Shown in pieces: positions 55,316-64,000 of a stretch of 64,000 nucleotides of DNA; position 1 is the stretch's first letter; the number at the start of each line of letters is the position of its first letter. The DNA comes from Pelotomaculum sp. PtaU1.Bin035 (GTDB lineage: Bacteria; Bacillota; Desulfotomaculia; Desulfotomaculales; Pelotomaculaceae): assembly GCA_002067965.1 (NCBI GenBank), contig MVRN01000033.1:1-64000 (forward strand), written 5' to 3'. A program made the translations under genes and the position numbers. The notes under the pieces are model-generated. The model was not told where the DNA came from, did not search any database, and saw only the letters and a program-made list of their open reading frames with translations.

Positions 55316-56356
55316 GTGCAAAAAACCTTGCTTGTAATCATTTATATATTTATAGCTGTTGTAATTGTAATGGCTGCTATAACGTACGTATTGCCAATAT
55401 TGGTTCCGTTTATTATCGCCCTCGTGTTCAGTATCCTGATGGAGCCTGTAATCAGGACTTTGCAGCACAGGGCAAAATTACCCCGCGGAATTTCCACCCT
55501 TGTGGCTATGGTTATTGTATTTGGCGGAATCGGGATTATTTTTACCGCTGTTATATTGCAACTGGTTGCGGAGTTGATTCAGCTTTCTGTTTCATTGCCT
55601 GGGATTGCCTCGGAATTCAGGGTTTATTATCAAGATTTGCTTGAAAAAGCAACGGCATTTTATGTAAATCTTCCTCCGGGGGTTACTGCCAACCTTGAGC
55701 AGAATATAACCAGTCTTGCTGCAAATCTCCAGGGTCTGATCAGCGGGGCTGTGAATTCAATTCTACAAGTTGTTTCAATGGTTCCAGGTACACTGACTAT
55801 CCTAGTGGTGAGCGGGCTGGCCACATATTTTTTTGCGCGGGACCGCTACCAGATTGTTGAATTTTTATTGCGTTTTATTCCGGACCCATGGGGAGAGAAA
55901 ATTGTTCAAGTAATGCACGAAATATCTACAGCTTTTGTAGGCTATCTGCGTGCCCAGGCTATATTGATATCCATAACCACTGTTTTGAGCATTATGGGTT
56001 TCTATTTAATCGGTGCGAATTACGCCCTGACAATAGGTTTATTAGTGGGTTTTTTTGACCTTATCCCTGTCCTTGGCCCGGCAACGGTCTATCTCCCCTT
56101 GATAATCTGGGCCTTTGCCACAGGAGCTGCCAGTTTTGGAATTAAACTAATAGTTTTATATGGAGTAGTGCTATTGGTACGGCAGGTATCCGAAACCAAA
56201 ATTGTTTCTGCCAGTATCGGCCTTCATCCTCTGGCAACTCTTCTGGCAATGTATGCCGGCTTAAAAACGATGGGATTTCTGGGTTTGGTGATGGGCCCGA
56301 TCTTGTTGATTGCCATACAGGCGACAATAAAATCAGGAGTAGTGAAACTTAAGTAA
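55316..56356 (+). CDS. AI-2E family (YtvI-like) permease
   Basis: A 346-residue membrane protein with about eight hydrophobic segments and a large soluble loop (about 85-150). Family features are FIIALVFSILMEPVIRTLQ near the start and GLLVGFFDLIPVLGPATVYLP, then SIGLHPLATLLAMYAGL. Members export small molecules or Na+/H+; the substrate is unknown. GTG 55316 gives a plausible distance to GAGGTG; GTG 55304 is possible. It is inserted between cdsA and dxr, which are adjacent in Bacillus. Confidence 0.82.
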   Translation: MQKTLLVIIYIFIAVVIVMAAITYVLPILVPFIIALVFSILMEPVIRTLQHRAKLPRGISTLVAMVIVFGGIGIIFTAVILQLVAELIQLSVSLPGIASEFRVYYQDLLEKATAFYVNLPPGVTANLEQNITSLAANLQGLISGAVNSILQVVSMVPGTLTILVVSGLATYFFARDRYQIVEFLLRFIPDPWGEKIVQVMHEISTAFVGYLRAQAILISITTVLSIMGFYLIGANYALTIGLLVGFFDLIPVLGPATVYLPLIIWAFATGAASFGIKLIVLYGVVLLVRQVSETKIVSASIGLHPLATLLAMYAGLKTMGFLGLVMGPILLIAIQATIKSGVVKLK

Positions 56357-56412
56357 AATAATAATAAGAAAGTCAAGTAAGAATATACAATTAAGATATT
56401 TTGGGAGCTATC

Positions 56413-57582
56413 ATGAAAAAAGTAGTAATCCTTGGCAGTACCGGTTCCATTGGCCGGCAGACATTGGAAGTTATTCGCAGCCTGCCCGGTAAATTTAAAG
56501 TGGTGGGTTTGGCAGCCGGAAAAAACTGGCGTGTTTTGTCGGAACAGGTGAAAGAATTCCAGCCTGAAGTTGCTGTTATAGCTGGTGAACAGGAACTAAA
56601 TCATTTTCGTGGTGAGCTTGTTCCCTCTGAGACCCCGGATCTAGCGTGGGGGAGAACTGGGATGGAAAGCCTGGCCAAGCTGCCGCAGGCTGATATAGTT
56701 GTGGTTGCAGTAACGGGCACGCTGGGGATCCTCCCGACCATTGCCGCAATTAGCGCCGGTAAGGTTGTTGCTCTGGCAAATAAAGAAACACTTGTAGCCG
56801 CCGGACATCTGGTCATGGACCTGGTTGCCCGGAAGAAAGCTGCTCTCCTTCCCGTTGACAGTGAACATTCGGCGATCTGGCAGTGCCTGAACGGCGAAAG
56901 CCAAAGTGCTGTTCAAAAAATCATTCTCACGGCTTCCGGAGGGCCATTTCGTACTATGAATAAGGTGGATTTGGAAAACGTAACTGTTGATATGGCGCTT
57001 TGTCATCCGAACTGGCAAATGGGTGAAAAAATAACAATTGATTCAGCGACTTTGATGAATAAAGGGCTTGAAGTTATTGAAGCAAAATGGTTGTTTGGGG
57101 TATGCTATAAACAAATTGAGGTTGTTGTTCACCCGCAAAGTATAATACATTCGGCAGTTGAGTTTCTCGACGGATCGGTTATAGCGCAGATGGGGTTGCC
57201 GGACATGCGTCTGCCCATTCAGTACGCCTTGACCTATCCGGAGCGCCTCCCTGGTAGTTTTCCTAGGTTGAAGCTAATCGATCTACAGGGATTGACTTTT
57301 GAGGCTCCTGACGCTAATAAATTTCTTTCATTAAAACTTGCTTATGATGCCGGAGAGACCGGCGGAACCATGCCGGCTGTGCTTAATGCGGCAAATGAAA
57401 TTGCTGTTAGCTCATTTTTAAAAAGAGAGATCCGATTTCAGACAATTCCTATTCTGGTTGGCGCGGTTATGGAAAAGCACCTGACAGTCAGCCGGCCGGG
57501 TCTTGAGGAAATTGTGGAAGCCGACCGTTGGGCTAGGAAAACCGGGGTCGAGTTGATAAAGAGCTTAAGGTGGTGTGTCTGA
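56413..57582 (+). CDS. dxr: 1-deoxy-D-xylulose 5-phosphate reductoisomerase
   Basis: A 389-residue NADPH enzyme of the MEP isoprenoid pathway. NADPH site VVILGSTGSIGRQTLEVI at the start; active-site residues in PVDSEHSAIWQCL, LTASGGPFR and CHPNWQMGEKITIDSATLMN; C-terminus with VLNAANEIAV. ATG 56413 follows GGGAGC. The TGA stop shares bases with the next ATG. Confidence 0.96.
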   Translation: MKKVVILGSTGSIGRQTLEVIRSLPGKFKVVGLAAGKNWRVLSEQVKEFQPEVAVIAGEQELNHFRGELVPSETPDLAWGRTGMESLAKLPQADIVVVAVTGTLGILPTIAAISAGKVVALANKETLVAAGHLVMDLVARKKAALLPVDSEHSAIWQCLNGESQSAVQKIILTASGGPFRTMNKVDLENVTVDMALCHPNWQMGEKITIDSATLMNKGLEVIEAKWLFGVCYKQIEVVVHPQSIIHSAVEFLDGSVIAQMGLPDMRLPIQYALTYPERLPGSFPRLKLIDLQGLTFEAPDANKFLSLKLAYDAGETGGTMPAVLNAANEIAVSSFLKREIRFQTIPILVGAVMEKHLTVSRPGLEEIVEADRWARKTGVELIKSLRWCV

Positions 57583-58631
57583 TGTTAACTTTTATCGCAT
57601 CAGTGTTTGTGTTCGGGATGTTAATTTTATTTCATGAGCTTGGTCACTTTACAGTCGCTAAATTGGCCGGTGTCAAAGTATATGAATTCAGCCTGGGATT
57701 TGGACCCAAGTTGTTCAGTATCCCTAGAGGAGAGACCTCTTATAACTTGCGCGTCCTGCCATTAGGTGGTTTTGTTCGCATGGCGGGAATGGATCCAAAT
57801 GAGGAAGAGATCGAAGATGATGAGCGAAGTTTTAATAAAAAAACTATCGGACAGCGAGTAGCCGTGATTTTTGCCGGACCGCTGATGAATTTTTTGCTGG
57901 CCATGGTTTTGCTGGTGCTTATTTTTATGATTCAAGGCTTTCCCATTGCCACAACCGGGATAAAGGACGTATTACCCGGTTACCCCGCGGTGGAAGCCGG
58001 TCTTGCCGCGGGAGATAAAATTGTAGCTATAAACGGCCTGCGGGTGGAGGCCTGGGAAGAGGTTGTCTCTTTAATCAACGAACAACCGGAGGAAAAAATA
58101 GCCGTAACCGTACTGCGGGGTGATACTGAACATAATTTTGAAATAATAACAATAAAAGATGAAAATGGCCAGGGGAAGATTGGTATTGTGCCGGAATCCG
58201 GCTACAAGAAAATGGGCTTGGTTCCTGCCGCGTTAATGGGAGCAGAGTGGACCGGAAGAATAACTTTAATGGTACTGGACTTTTTAGCTAAAATGATTTT
58301 CGGCCAGGCGCCGGCAGAATTTGGCGGCCCGGTGCGGGTGGTTAATGAAATTGGCAAGGCCGCGCAAGTAGGTTTTTTTTTCCTGCTCCAATTGGCAGCC
58401 TTTTTGAGTATAAATCTGGGATTATTTAATCTATTCCCGATCCCGGCCTTGGACGGCAGCCGGATCCTGTTCCTGGCCTGGGAAAAAGTAGGTGGACGGC
58501 CGTTAGACCCTATCAAGGAGAATTATATTCACCTGGTAGGCTTGGGGCTGCTGCTGCTGCTGATGGTGGTAATTACTTATAATGACATCCTGCAGATATA
58601 TGTGTTAGATCAGGTACCGGGACAACGATGA
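57582..58631 (+). CDS. rseP: RIP metalloprotease RseP
   Basis: A 349-residue intramembrane zinc protease. HELGH (ILFHELGHFTVAKLAG) lies in the first helix and the third ligand in FPIPALDGSRIL near residue 288. One PDZ domain spans about 125-205. In Firmicutes it cleaves anti-sigma factors and pheromone or signal-peptide remnants. ATG 57582 overlaps the dxr stop. The stop overlaps ispG (ATGA). Confidence 0.94.
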   Translation: MLTFIASVFVFGMLILFHELGHFTVAKLAGVKVYEFSLGFGPKLFSIPRGETSYNLRVLPLGGFVRMAGMDPNEEEIEDDERSFNKKTIGQRVAVIFAGPLMNFLLAMVLLVLIFMIQGFPIATTGIKDVLPGYPAVEAGLAAGDKIVAINGLRVEAWEEVVSLINEQPEEKIAVTVLRGDTEHNFEIITIKDENGQGKIGIVPESGYKKMGLVPAALMGAEWTGRITLMVLDFLAKMIFGQAPAEFGGPVRVVNEIGKAAQVGFFFLLQLAAFLSINLGLFNLFPIPALDGSRILFLAWEKVGGRPLDPIKENYIHLVGLGLLLLLMVVITYNDILQIYVLDQVPGQR

Positions 58632-59677
58632 AGAGAAGAAGAACAAAGCCTGTTTTTGTCGGCAAAGTGCAGGTTGGCGGCGGGGCTCCGGTAAGTGTTC
58701 AGTCCATGACCAATACCGACACCAGAGATGTCCGTGCCACAATTTCCCAAATTAAAGAACTGACTGACAGTGGGTGTGAAATCGTCAGGGTTGCTCTACC
58801 TGACCTGGAGGCGGCAGAGGCATTGCCTGCGATTCTGAGAGGGATAAATATACCTCTGGTTGCTGACATCCACTTCGATTATCGCCTGGCGCTGGAGGCG
58901 ATAAGAGCGGGAGTGAACGGGTTAAGAATAAACCCTGGCAATATTGGCGGGCGCGAACGGGTCGAAAAGGTGGCAGCGGCGGCCCGGGATTACGGGGTGC
59001 CGATCCGCATCGGAGTAAACGCCGGATCACTGGAAAAGGAACTGATTGAGCGATATAACGGTATTACTGCTGCAGCGATGGCCGAAAGCGCCATGCGTCA
59101 TGTAAAAATGCTTGAGGAATTTAATTTTACTGATATTAAGATATCTTTAAAATCTTCCGACCTTATTTTGATGTTGGAGGCATATCGCCTTCTAGCGGAT
59201 AAAGTTGGTTATCCCTTTCATATCGGGGTAACCGAGGCTGGTACCGTAAGGTCCGGAACAGTTAAATCCGCTGTCGGGATTGGAATACTCTTAAATGAAG
59301 GGATTGGTGATACGATTAGGGTGTCCCTGACCGGGCACCCCCTTCATGAAGTCAGGGTGGGTTACGATATACTTAAAGCCTTGGGGATCCGCAAGAGAGG
59401 TGTTGAACTGATTTCCTGCCCTACATGCGGGCGTACGCAAATCGAACTGATTAAAATCGCCGAGGAAGTGGAGGAAAGGCTTCAGTTCCTGGATAAGCCG
59501 CTCAAAGTAGCTGTTATGGGTTGCGTGGTCAACGGTCCCGGCGAGGCTAGAGAGGCTGATGTTGGTATTGCCGGTGGTAAAGGAGCAGGGCTTATTTTTC
59601 GAAAAGGTAAGGTAATCCGCAAAGTGCCTGAAGAAAAGCTTGTGGAAGAATTGCTAAAAGAAGTAGAATTGCTATAA
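58628..59677 (+). CDS. ispG: 4-hydroxy-3-methylbut-2-en-1-yl diphosphate synthase
   Basis: A 349-residue 4Fe-4S enzyme of the MEP pathway. Features are [33 protein letters not shown], and cluster ligands in [13 protein letters not shown] and [23 protein letters not shown] 58628 overlaps rseP. With dxr it places two MEP genes in one operon. Confidence 0.96.
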   Translation: MKRRRTKPVFVGKVQVGGGAPVSVQSMTNTDTRDVRATISQIKELTDSGCEIVRVALPDLEAAEALPAILRGINIPLVADIHFDYRLALEAIRAGVNGLRINPGNIGGRERVEKVAAAARDYGVPIRIGVNAGSLEKELIERYNGITAAAMAESAMRHVKMLEEFNFTDIKISLKSSDLILMLEAYRLLADKVGYPFHIGVTEAGTVRSGTVKSAVGIGILLNEGIGDTIRVSLTGHPLHEVRVGYDILKALGIRKRGVELISCPTCGRTQIELIKIAEEVEERLQFLDKPLKVAVMGCVVNGPGEAREADVGIAGGKGAGLIFRKGKVIRKVPEEKLVEELLKEVELL

Positions 59678-59699
59678 AATATGCGCCGGGAGGAGTATC

Positions 59700-61412
59700 A
59701 TGCGAACGACGGAGTTATTCGCGCCGACATTAAGGGAAGTGCCTGCTGAGGCGGAGGTAATCAGCCATCAGCTTTTGTTGCGGGCTGGTTTTATACGCCG
59801 TGACGCTGCGGGAATCTACACTTATTTACCCTTAGCCATTCGTGTGCTTAAGAAGATTAGTCAGATTATCCGGGAGGAAATGGATCGGCAGGGCGGGCAG
59901 GAATTGCTTATGCCGATTATCCAGCCGGCCGAGCTTTGGCAGGAGTCTGGGCGTTGGGATGTATATGGGCCCGAACTCTTTCGCTTAAGAGACCGGCATG
60001 ACCGGGAATTTGCCCTGGGACCCACCCACGAGGAAATTATTACCGCTCTAGTACGGGGGGAGGTCAACTCTTACAAGCAGCTTCCACTTTTACTGTACCA
60101 GATTCAGAATAAATACCGGGATGAGCGGCGGCCACGTTTCGGTTTGCTGCGCGGCCGGGAATTTATTATGAAAGACCTCTACTCTTTCGACCGGGATAAT
60201 GAAGGTTTGCAGGTAAGCTATATGAAAATGCACGAAGCATATACTCGGGTTTTCCGGCGGTGCGGATTGCGCTTTCGGCCGGTGGAAGCCGATTCCGGCG
60301 CTATTGGGGGCAGTGATACTCATGAATTCATGGTCCTGGCCGATTCCGGGGAAGCGTCAGTACTGTTTTGTGAGAACGGGGAGTGTGAATATGCCGCCAA
60401 TGTGGAAAAAGCTGCGCCAGCCTGTGCAACTGCGGACTCGGGGGAGGATCAAAAGCCTCTTGGCGAGGTCCTGACTCCTGGTTCTCACACTGTGGAAGAA
60501 GTAGCAGAATTTTTGCGCATGCCACCTCATAAGATTATTAAAACTCTGCTTTACGAAACAGAGAAAGAAGTTGTGGCGGCGCTGGTCAGGGGGGACCGGG
60601 ACGTCAATGAAATTAAACTGTCAAACGCCTTGACTTGCTTGCGTTTGAAACTGGCCGGACCGGATACCGTCCGGGATGTAACTGGGGCGATGGTTGGTTT
60701 TGCCGGTCCGGTGAATCTCAAAGGTGTTAAAATAGTTGCCGACCCGGAGGTAGCGGCCATGGTTAATGCTGTATGCGGCGCTAATATGGACGATACCCAT
60801 TTAACAAATGTCAATCCGGTTCGTGATTTCACCACGGACATTGTTTGTGATATCAGGATGGTACGGGCCGGTGAGCCGTGTCCCCGGTGTGGCGGGGCGC
60901 TATTGGAGGCAAAGGGGATCGAGGTCGGGCAGATTTTTAAATTGGGGGACAAGTACAGCAAAGTGTTGGGGGCTTTTTTCCGTGATGAAAGCGGCCAGAG
61001 CAGGCCGGTTATCATGGGCTGCTACGGCATTGGGGTCACCCGGACGATGGCTGCGGCAATTGAGCAGAACAACGACAAGGACGGGATTATCTGGCCAGCC
61101 GCAATAGCGCCTTATCATGCTGTGGTCGTGCCTGTCAGTACGAAGGACGAATCACAGATGGCTATGGCGGAAGATGTATATGGCCGGCTGGTTGGAGCAG
61201 GGATTGAAGCAATGTTTGATGACCGCCCGGAACGTGCCGGAGTAAAGTTCAAAGATGCCGACCTGATCGGTTATCCACTGCGGATTACTATCGGGACTAA
61301 GGCCATAACAAATAATCAGGTTGAAATCCGTGTGCGCAGGACCGGAGAAGTTATGATTATCCCAGTAGATGAGTTGGACAAATATGTTATGGAGTTATTG
61401 GGTAGGTTGTAA
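59700..61412 (+). CDS. proS: Prolyl-tRNA synthetase
   Basis: A 570-residue class II synthetase of the bacterial type. Class II motif 1 lies around [20 protein letters not shown], motif 2 at [21 protein letters not shown], motif 3 at [16 protein letters not shown]. The YbaK-like editing insertion spans about 225-400. ATG 59700 follows GGGAGGAG. The TAA stop shares its last base with the next ATG. Confidence 0.96.
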   Translation: MRTTELFAPTLREVPAEAEVISHQLLLRAGFIRRDAAGIYTYLPLAIRVLKKISQIIREEMDRQGGQELLMPIIQPAELWQESGRWDVYGPELFRLRDRHDREFALGPTHEEIITALVRGEVNSYKQLPLLLYQIQNKYRDERRPRFGLLRGREFIMKDLYSFDRDNEGLQVSYMKMHEAYTRVFRRCGLRFRPVEADSGAIGGSDTHEFMVLADSGEASVLFCENGECEYAANVEKAAPACATADSGEDQKPLGEVLTPGSHTVEEVAEFLRMPPHKIIKTLLYETEKEVVAALVRGDRDVNEIKLSNALTCLRLKLAGPDTVRDVTGAMVGFAGPVNLKGVKIVADPEVAAMVNAVCGANMDDTHLTNVNPVRDFTTDIVCDIRMVRAGEPCPRCGGALLEAKGIEVGQIFKLGDKYSKVLGAFFRDESGQSRPVIMGCYGIGVTRTMAAAIEQNNDKDGIIWPAAIAPYHAVVVPVSTKDESQMAMAEDVYGRLVGAGIEAMFDDRPERAGVKFKDADLIGYPLRITIGTKAITNNQVEIRVRRTGEVMIIPVDELDKYVMELLGRL

Positions 61413-62566
61413 TGATTAACAAAATCCTAATTTTATCAGTTACAGTCGGAACGGGGCATATGCGGGCGGCCGAAGCGCTGAAAAAAGCGGCCGGTTGTAT
61501 CTACCCGGATACAGAGGTAATCATCCTGGATACCTTCCACTATGCCAGTCCTTTACTGGAAAAACTCGTTTTGGGAACATATTTGGAAATACTGAAAATG
61601 AGTCCGGAAATATATGGGTATTTATACCGTCAGGCTGAGAGGGGCCAGCCTTTGTCCGGCAGGGGCAAGTTTGAATTTAACCGGGTATTAAACCTGGTAG
61701 CAGCGCCAAGACTGGTTAAATTCATAAAAGATTTTAATCCTGAAGTCATAGTTTGCACGCACCCCTTTCCTCTGGGCATTATGTCCAGCATGAAAAAGAA
61801 AGGGATCTTTGAAGGGCCGGTTTTTGCCGCTATTACCGATTTTACGATCCATTCTTTTTGGGTTTTCCCTGAGGTGGATTACTATCTGGTCGGAGCGGAA
61901 CAGATGCGCTTACAGTGTGAAGAGTTCGGGATTGACCCGTCTAAAGTATGTATTACGGGGATACCAATAGATCCGGCTTTTACTGTTCTCTACGATAAAA
62001 AAGAATTAAGGGAAAGGCTTGGGTTGGATCCTGACCTTCCGGTAATCCTGATCATGGGCGGGGGGCTCGGGATGGGGTGCCTGGCAACGGCGGTTAGAGA
62101 GCTTGGGGGTTCTGCCTTTAATTGCCAGTTGATGGTTGTGGCTGGCACTAATACTGCACTGAAAGAAAAACTGGTTAAGATTGCGCCGGGTCTATCTTGT
62201 AAGATAAAAGTTTTCGGTTTTGTTGATAACGTCCATCAATTGATGGCCGCGTCGGATTTGATGGTAGGGAAGGCAGGCGGGCTGTCCTGCGCGGAAGCGA
62301 TGGCCATGGGGCTGCCAATCTTGATTATTGACCCGCTGCCGGGGCAGGAAGAAAGGAATACAGAATTCATGGCTGCCGTGGGGGCCGGTTTAAGGTTAAA
62401 TATGCGGGATTTGGCCGGGCAGGTAAAGGCATACTTTATGGAGCCGGACCGGCTGGAAATGATGGCCCGCGCCGCTGCGGCGCTAGGCAGGCCAAAAGCA
62501 GCATTCGATACCGTCAATATTATGGCGGAAATTATGACAGACGCAAGAGAGATGCAAGCAGATTGA
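61412..62566 (+). CDS. MGDG-synthase-like glycosyltransferase
   Basis: A 384-residue GT28-type enzyme related to diacylglycerol glucosyltransferases (UgtP) and MGDG synthase. The N-terminal domain starts ILILSVTVGTGHMRAAEAL and has VCTHPFPLGIMSS and TDFTIHSFW. The C-terminal donor-binding domain has ILIMGGGLGMG, GFVDNVHQLMAASDLMVGKA and GGLSCAEAMAMGLPILI. It would put a sugar on diacylglycerol at the inner membrane face. The acceptor is inferred. It occupies the slot that holds polC in Bacillus. Confidence 0.85.
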   Translation: MINKILILSVTVGTGHMRAAEALKKAAGCIYPDTEVIILDTFHYASPLLEKLVLGTYLEILKMSPEIYGYLYRQAERGQPLSGRGKFEFNRVLNLVAAPRLVKFIKDFNPEVIVCTHPFPLGIMSSMKKKGIFEGPVFAAITDFTIHSFWVFPEVDYYLVGAEQMRLQCEEFGIDPSKVCITGIPIDPAFTVLYDKKELRERLGLDPDLPVILIMGGGLGMGCLATAVRELGGSAFNCQLMVVAGTNTALKEKLVKIAPGLSCKIKVFGFVDNVHQLMAASDLMVGKAGGLSCAEAMAMGLPILIIDPLPGQEERNTEFMAAVGAGLRLNMRDLAGQVKAYFMEPDRLEMMARAAAALGRPKAAFDTVNIMAEIMTDAREMQAD

Positions 62567-62568
62567 CC

Positions 62569-62597
62569 TTGTCAGCAAATGTCTATTATGATATACT
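62569..62597 (+). promoter_or_regulatory. Promoter of rimP-nusA
   Basis: TTGTCA (62569-62574), 17-nt spacer, TATACT (62592-62597) with TG at 62589-62590. It is a near-consensus SigA promoter with extended -10. Confidence 0.7.
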
Positions 62598-62639
62598 CTA
62601 AGTGGTTTGCAGGCAAGGTAGGGATTTTAACTTTTAGAG

Positions 62640-62663
62640 GAGTGGGTAACGCCCACTCTTTCG
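62640..62663 (+). terminator. Hairpin in the rimP leader
   Basis: GAGTGGG (62640-62646), loop TAACG, CCCACTC (62652-62658), then TTTCGTCTT. It lies after the promoter and before rimP, so it could be an attenuator rather than a simple terminator. Confidence 0.6.
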
Positions 62664-62717
62664 TCTTATCATGGTTCGGAAAAAAATAATTATATAAGGG
62701 AATTAGGAGGAGTCCCA

Positions 62718-63179
62718 GTGGCCGGCCGTCAAATAATAAAGTTTATTCAACAAATGGCATCGCCTATTGTTCAAGAAGCTGGGATAGAACTGGTGGACGT
62801 TGAGTTTTTGAAGGAAGGCGGCCGCTGGTATTTGAGGATTTTTATTGACAAACCGGGGGGTATAAGCCATGAAGATTGCCGTTTTGTATCGGTAAAGATA
62901 GACCGGTTGCTTGAGGAAAAGGACCCGATACCACATTCCTATATTCTTGAAGTATCTTCACCCGGTATTGAAAGGCCATTAAAGAGACCTGATGACTTTA
63001 ACCGGTTTGTAGGTAGGTTGGTTAATATTACCACATATGTGCCGCTTGACGGCCGGAAAAAGTTTAACGGCCGCCTTAAGGGTATGCGCATGAGTAACGT
63101 GGTACTTGATATGGAAGGATTGGAAATGTTTATTCCCATAGAGCAGGTAGCGTCGGCACGGCTGGCGGGGGAACTTTAA
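62718..63179 (+). CDS. rimP: Ribosome maturation factor RimP
   Basis: A 153-residue factor for 30S maturation. Motifs: GIELVDVEFLKEGGRWYLRI, IDKPGGISHEDC, and LEVSSPGIERPLKRPDDFNR. GTG 62718 follows TAGGAGGAG. nusA follows after 20 nt in the universal order. Confidence 0.95.
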   Translation: MAGRQIIKFIQQMASPIVQEAGIELVDVEFLKEGGRWYLRIFIDKPGGISHEDCRFVSVKIDRLLEEKDPIPHSYILEVSSPGIERPLKRPDDFNRFVGRLVNITTYVPLDGRKKFNGRLKGMRMSNVVLDMEGLEMFIPIEQVASARLAGEL

Positions 63180-63199
63180 TTGTTCAGGGAGGAAGTAGT

Positions 63200-64000
63200 A
63201 TGAATATTGAATTCTTGGAAGCCCTGAAGGACTTGGAAAAGGAAAAGGGTATTGCGTTAGATGTCTTGCTGGAGGCTATCGAAGCAGCCTTGCTTTCTGC
63301 ATATAAGCGGAATTTTGGGTCGCTTCAGAACGCCCGTATCCACATAGATCGAGATACGGGGGATTTTAGAGTTTATACACAGCGTTTGGTTATTGATCAG
63401 GTGGAAGACTCGCGCCAGGAAATAACCGTTGAGGAAGCGCAGAAAATTAACCCCAGTTATGAGCTGGGTGATGTTGTGGAAACTGAGGTTACCCCGCGAA
63501 ATTTTGGCCGTATTGCTGCTCAAACCGCGAAGCAGGTAGTTGTTCAGCGAATTCGTGAAGCAGAAAGAAATATTATTTTTGAAGAGTTTGTGAACCGTGA
63601 AGGGGATATAATTACAGGTATTGTTCAGCGCTTTGAACAGAAAAATGTGCTGATTGAATTGGGGAAGACTGAAGCTATACTGGCTCCTTCGGAGCAGATG
63701 ACGGGTGAAGATTACCGGCATGGGGCAAGGATTAAGGCATACATTGTTGAGGTCAGAAAAACAACTAAAGGTCCCCAGATCCTGGTCTCACGCACTCATC
63801 CGGGCCTGTTGAAACGCCTTTTCGAACTGGAGGTGCCCGAATTGCATGAAGGTGTTGTAGAACTTAAGGCTATCGCCCGGGAGGCGGGTACCCGCTCAAA
63901 GATTGCCGTGTACTCCAAAGACGAAAATGTTGATCCGGTTGGCGCCTGTGTTGGGCCGAAGGGGATGAGGGTTCAAAATATTGTCAGTGAACTGAATGGT
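63200..64000 (+). CDS. nusA: Transcription termination/antitermination factor NusA (partial)
   Basis: The frame from ATG 63200 is open to the right edge (267 residues). It begins MNIEFLEALKDLEKEKGI, the typical NusA N-terminal domain, followed by the S1 domain (GIVQRFEQKNVLIELGKTEA) and the beginning of the KH region (VGPKGMRVQNIVSELNG at the very end). NusA binds RNA polymerase and affects pausing and termination. GGGAGGAAG precedes the start. Confidence 0.96.
   Translation, partial: MNIEFLEALKDLEKEKGIALDVLLEAIEAALLSAYKRNFGSLQNARIHIDRDTGDFRVYTQRLVIDQVEDSRQEITVEEAQKINPSYELGDVVETEVTPRNFGRIAAQTAKQVVVQRIREAERNIIFEEFVNREGDIITGIVQRFEQKNVLIELGKTEAILAPSEQMTGEDYRHGARIKAYIVEVRKTTKGPQILVSRTHPGLLKRLFELEVPELHEGVVELKAIAREAGTRSKIAVYSKDENVDPVGACVGPKGMRVQNIVSELNG

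Overview
The window looks like the chromosome of an anaerobic, endospore-forming low-GC Gram-positive of the Clostridia, probably in the Peptococcaceae (Desulfotomaculum/Pelotomaculum-like). The evidence is a dense set of sporulation genes (spoIIM, dacF, spoIIAA-AB-sigF, spoVAC-AD-AE, ytfJ), codY behind hslVU, a TrpB2-type tryptophan synthase, 2-hydroxyacyl-CoA dehydratase activase-type proteins, bacterial NHEJ genes and frequent GTG/TTG starts behind strong GGAGG sites. The genus is inferred from gene content only.

Positions 1-7300 are accessory DNA. They hold a decaying piece of an integrative conjugative element: a TrbL-like membrane protein broken by an in-frame TAG, a frameshifted DUF4406/DUF7768-like gene, an intact gene of the type found upstream of VirB4, and a DUF6809-like gene. 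After these come an MFS transporter, frameshifted remnants that resemble the C-terminus of DUF4179 proteins, a small secreted protein and a SEC-C protein. A drug-efflux-type MFS protein and a lipoprotein follow (7305-9443).

Positions 9769-24194 form a sporulation and nucleoside-salvage block ordered as in Bacillus: peptidase, spoIIM, xerD, deoB, pdp (where Bacillus has a purine phosphorylase), dacF, spoIIAA, spoIIAB, sigF, a dodecin, spoVAC, spoVAD, spoVAE. It runs on into three genes related to the 2-hydroxyacyl-CoA dehydratase activase system. Forespore-type promoters (GTATA, 17-18 nt, CATAATA-like) stand before dacF, spoVAC and ytfJ.

Positions 24339-41184 are mixed: trpB2, lysA, a CBS/tRNA-nucleotidyltransferase fusion that has lost its DHH motif, an M50 protease, trpS, a DUF2953 protein, a decayed MNT nucleotidyltransferase, a SIR2-like protein, recQ, ku, and a LigD split into separate ligase and polymerase genes with a cysteine-desulfurase-like gene and a PepSY fragment between them. 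Next come a c-di-GMP-I riboswitch before a 73-residue membrane protein, and ytfJ.

Positions 41453-64000 are a conserved housekeeping block: dprA, topA, trmFO, xerC, hslV, hslU, codY, rpsB, tsf, pyrH, frr, two small genes (PASTA-like, ferredoxin), uppS, cdsA, an AI-2E-type permease, dxr, rseP, ispG, proS, an MGDG-synthase-like glycosyltransferase, rimP and the start of nusA. Compared with Bacillus subtilis, the fla/che operon is missing between codY and rpsB, and polC is missing between proS and rimP. No tRNA, rRNA, CRISPR array or intact insertion sequence was seen.
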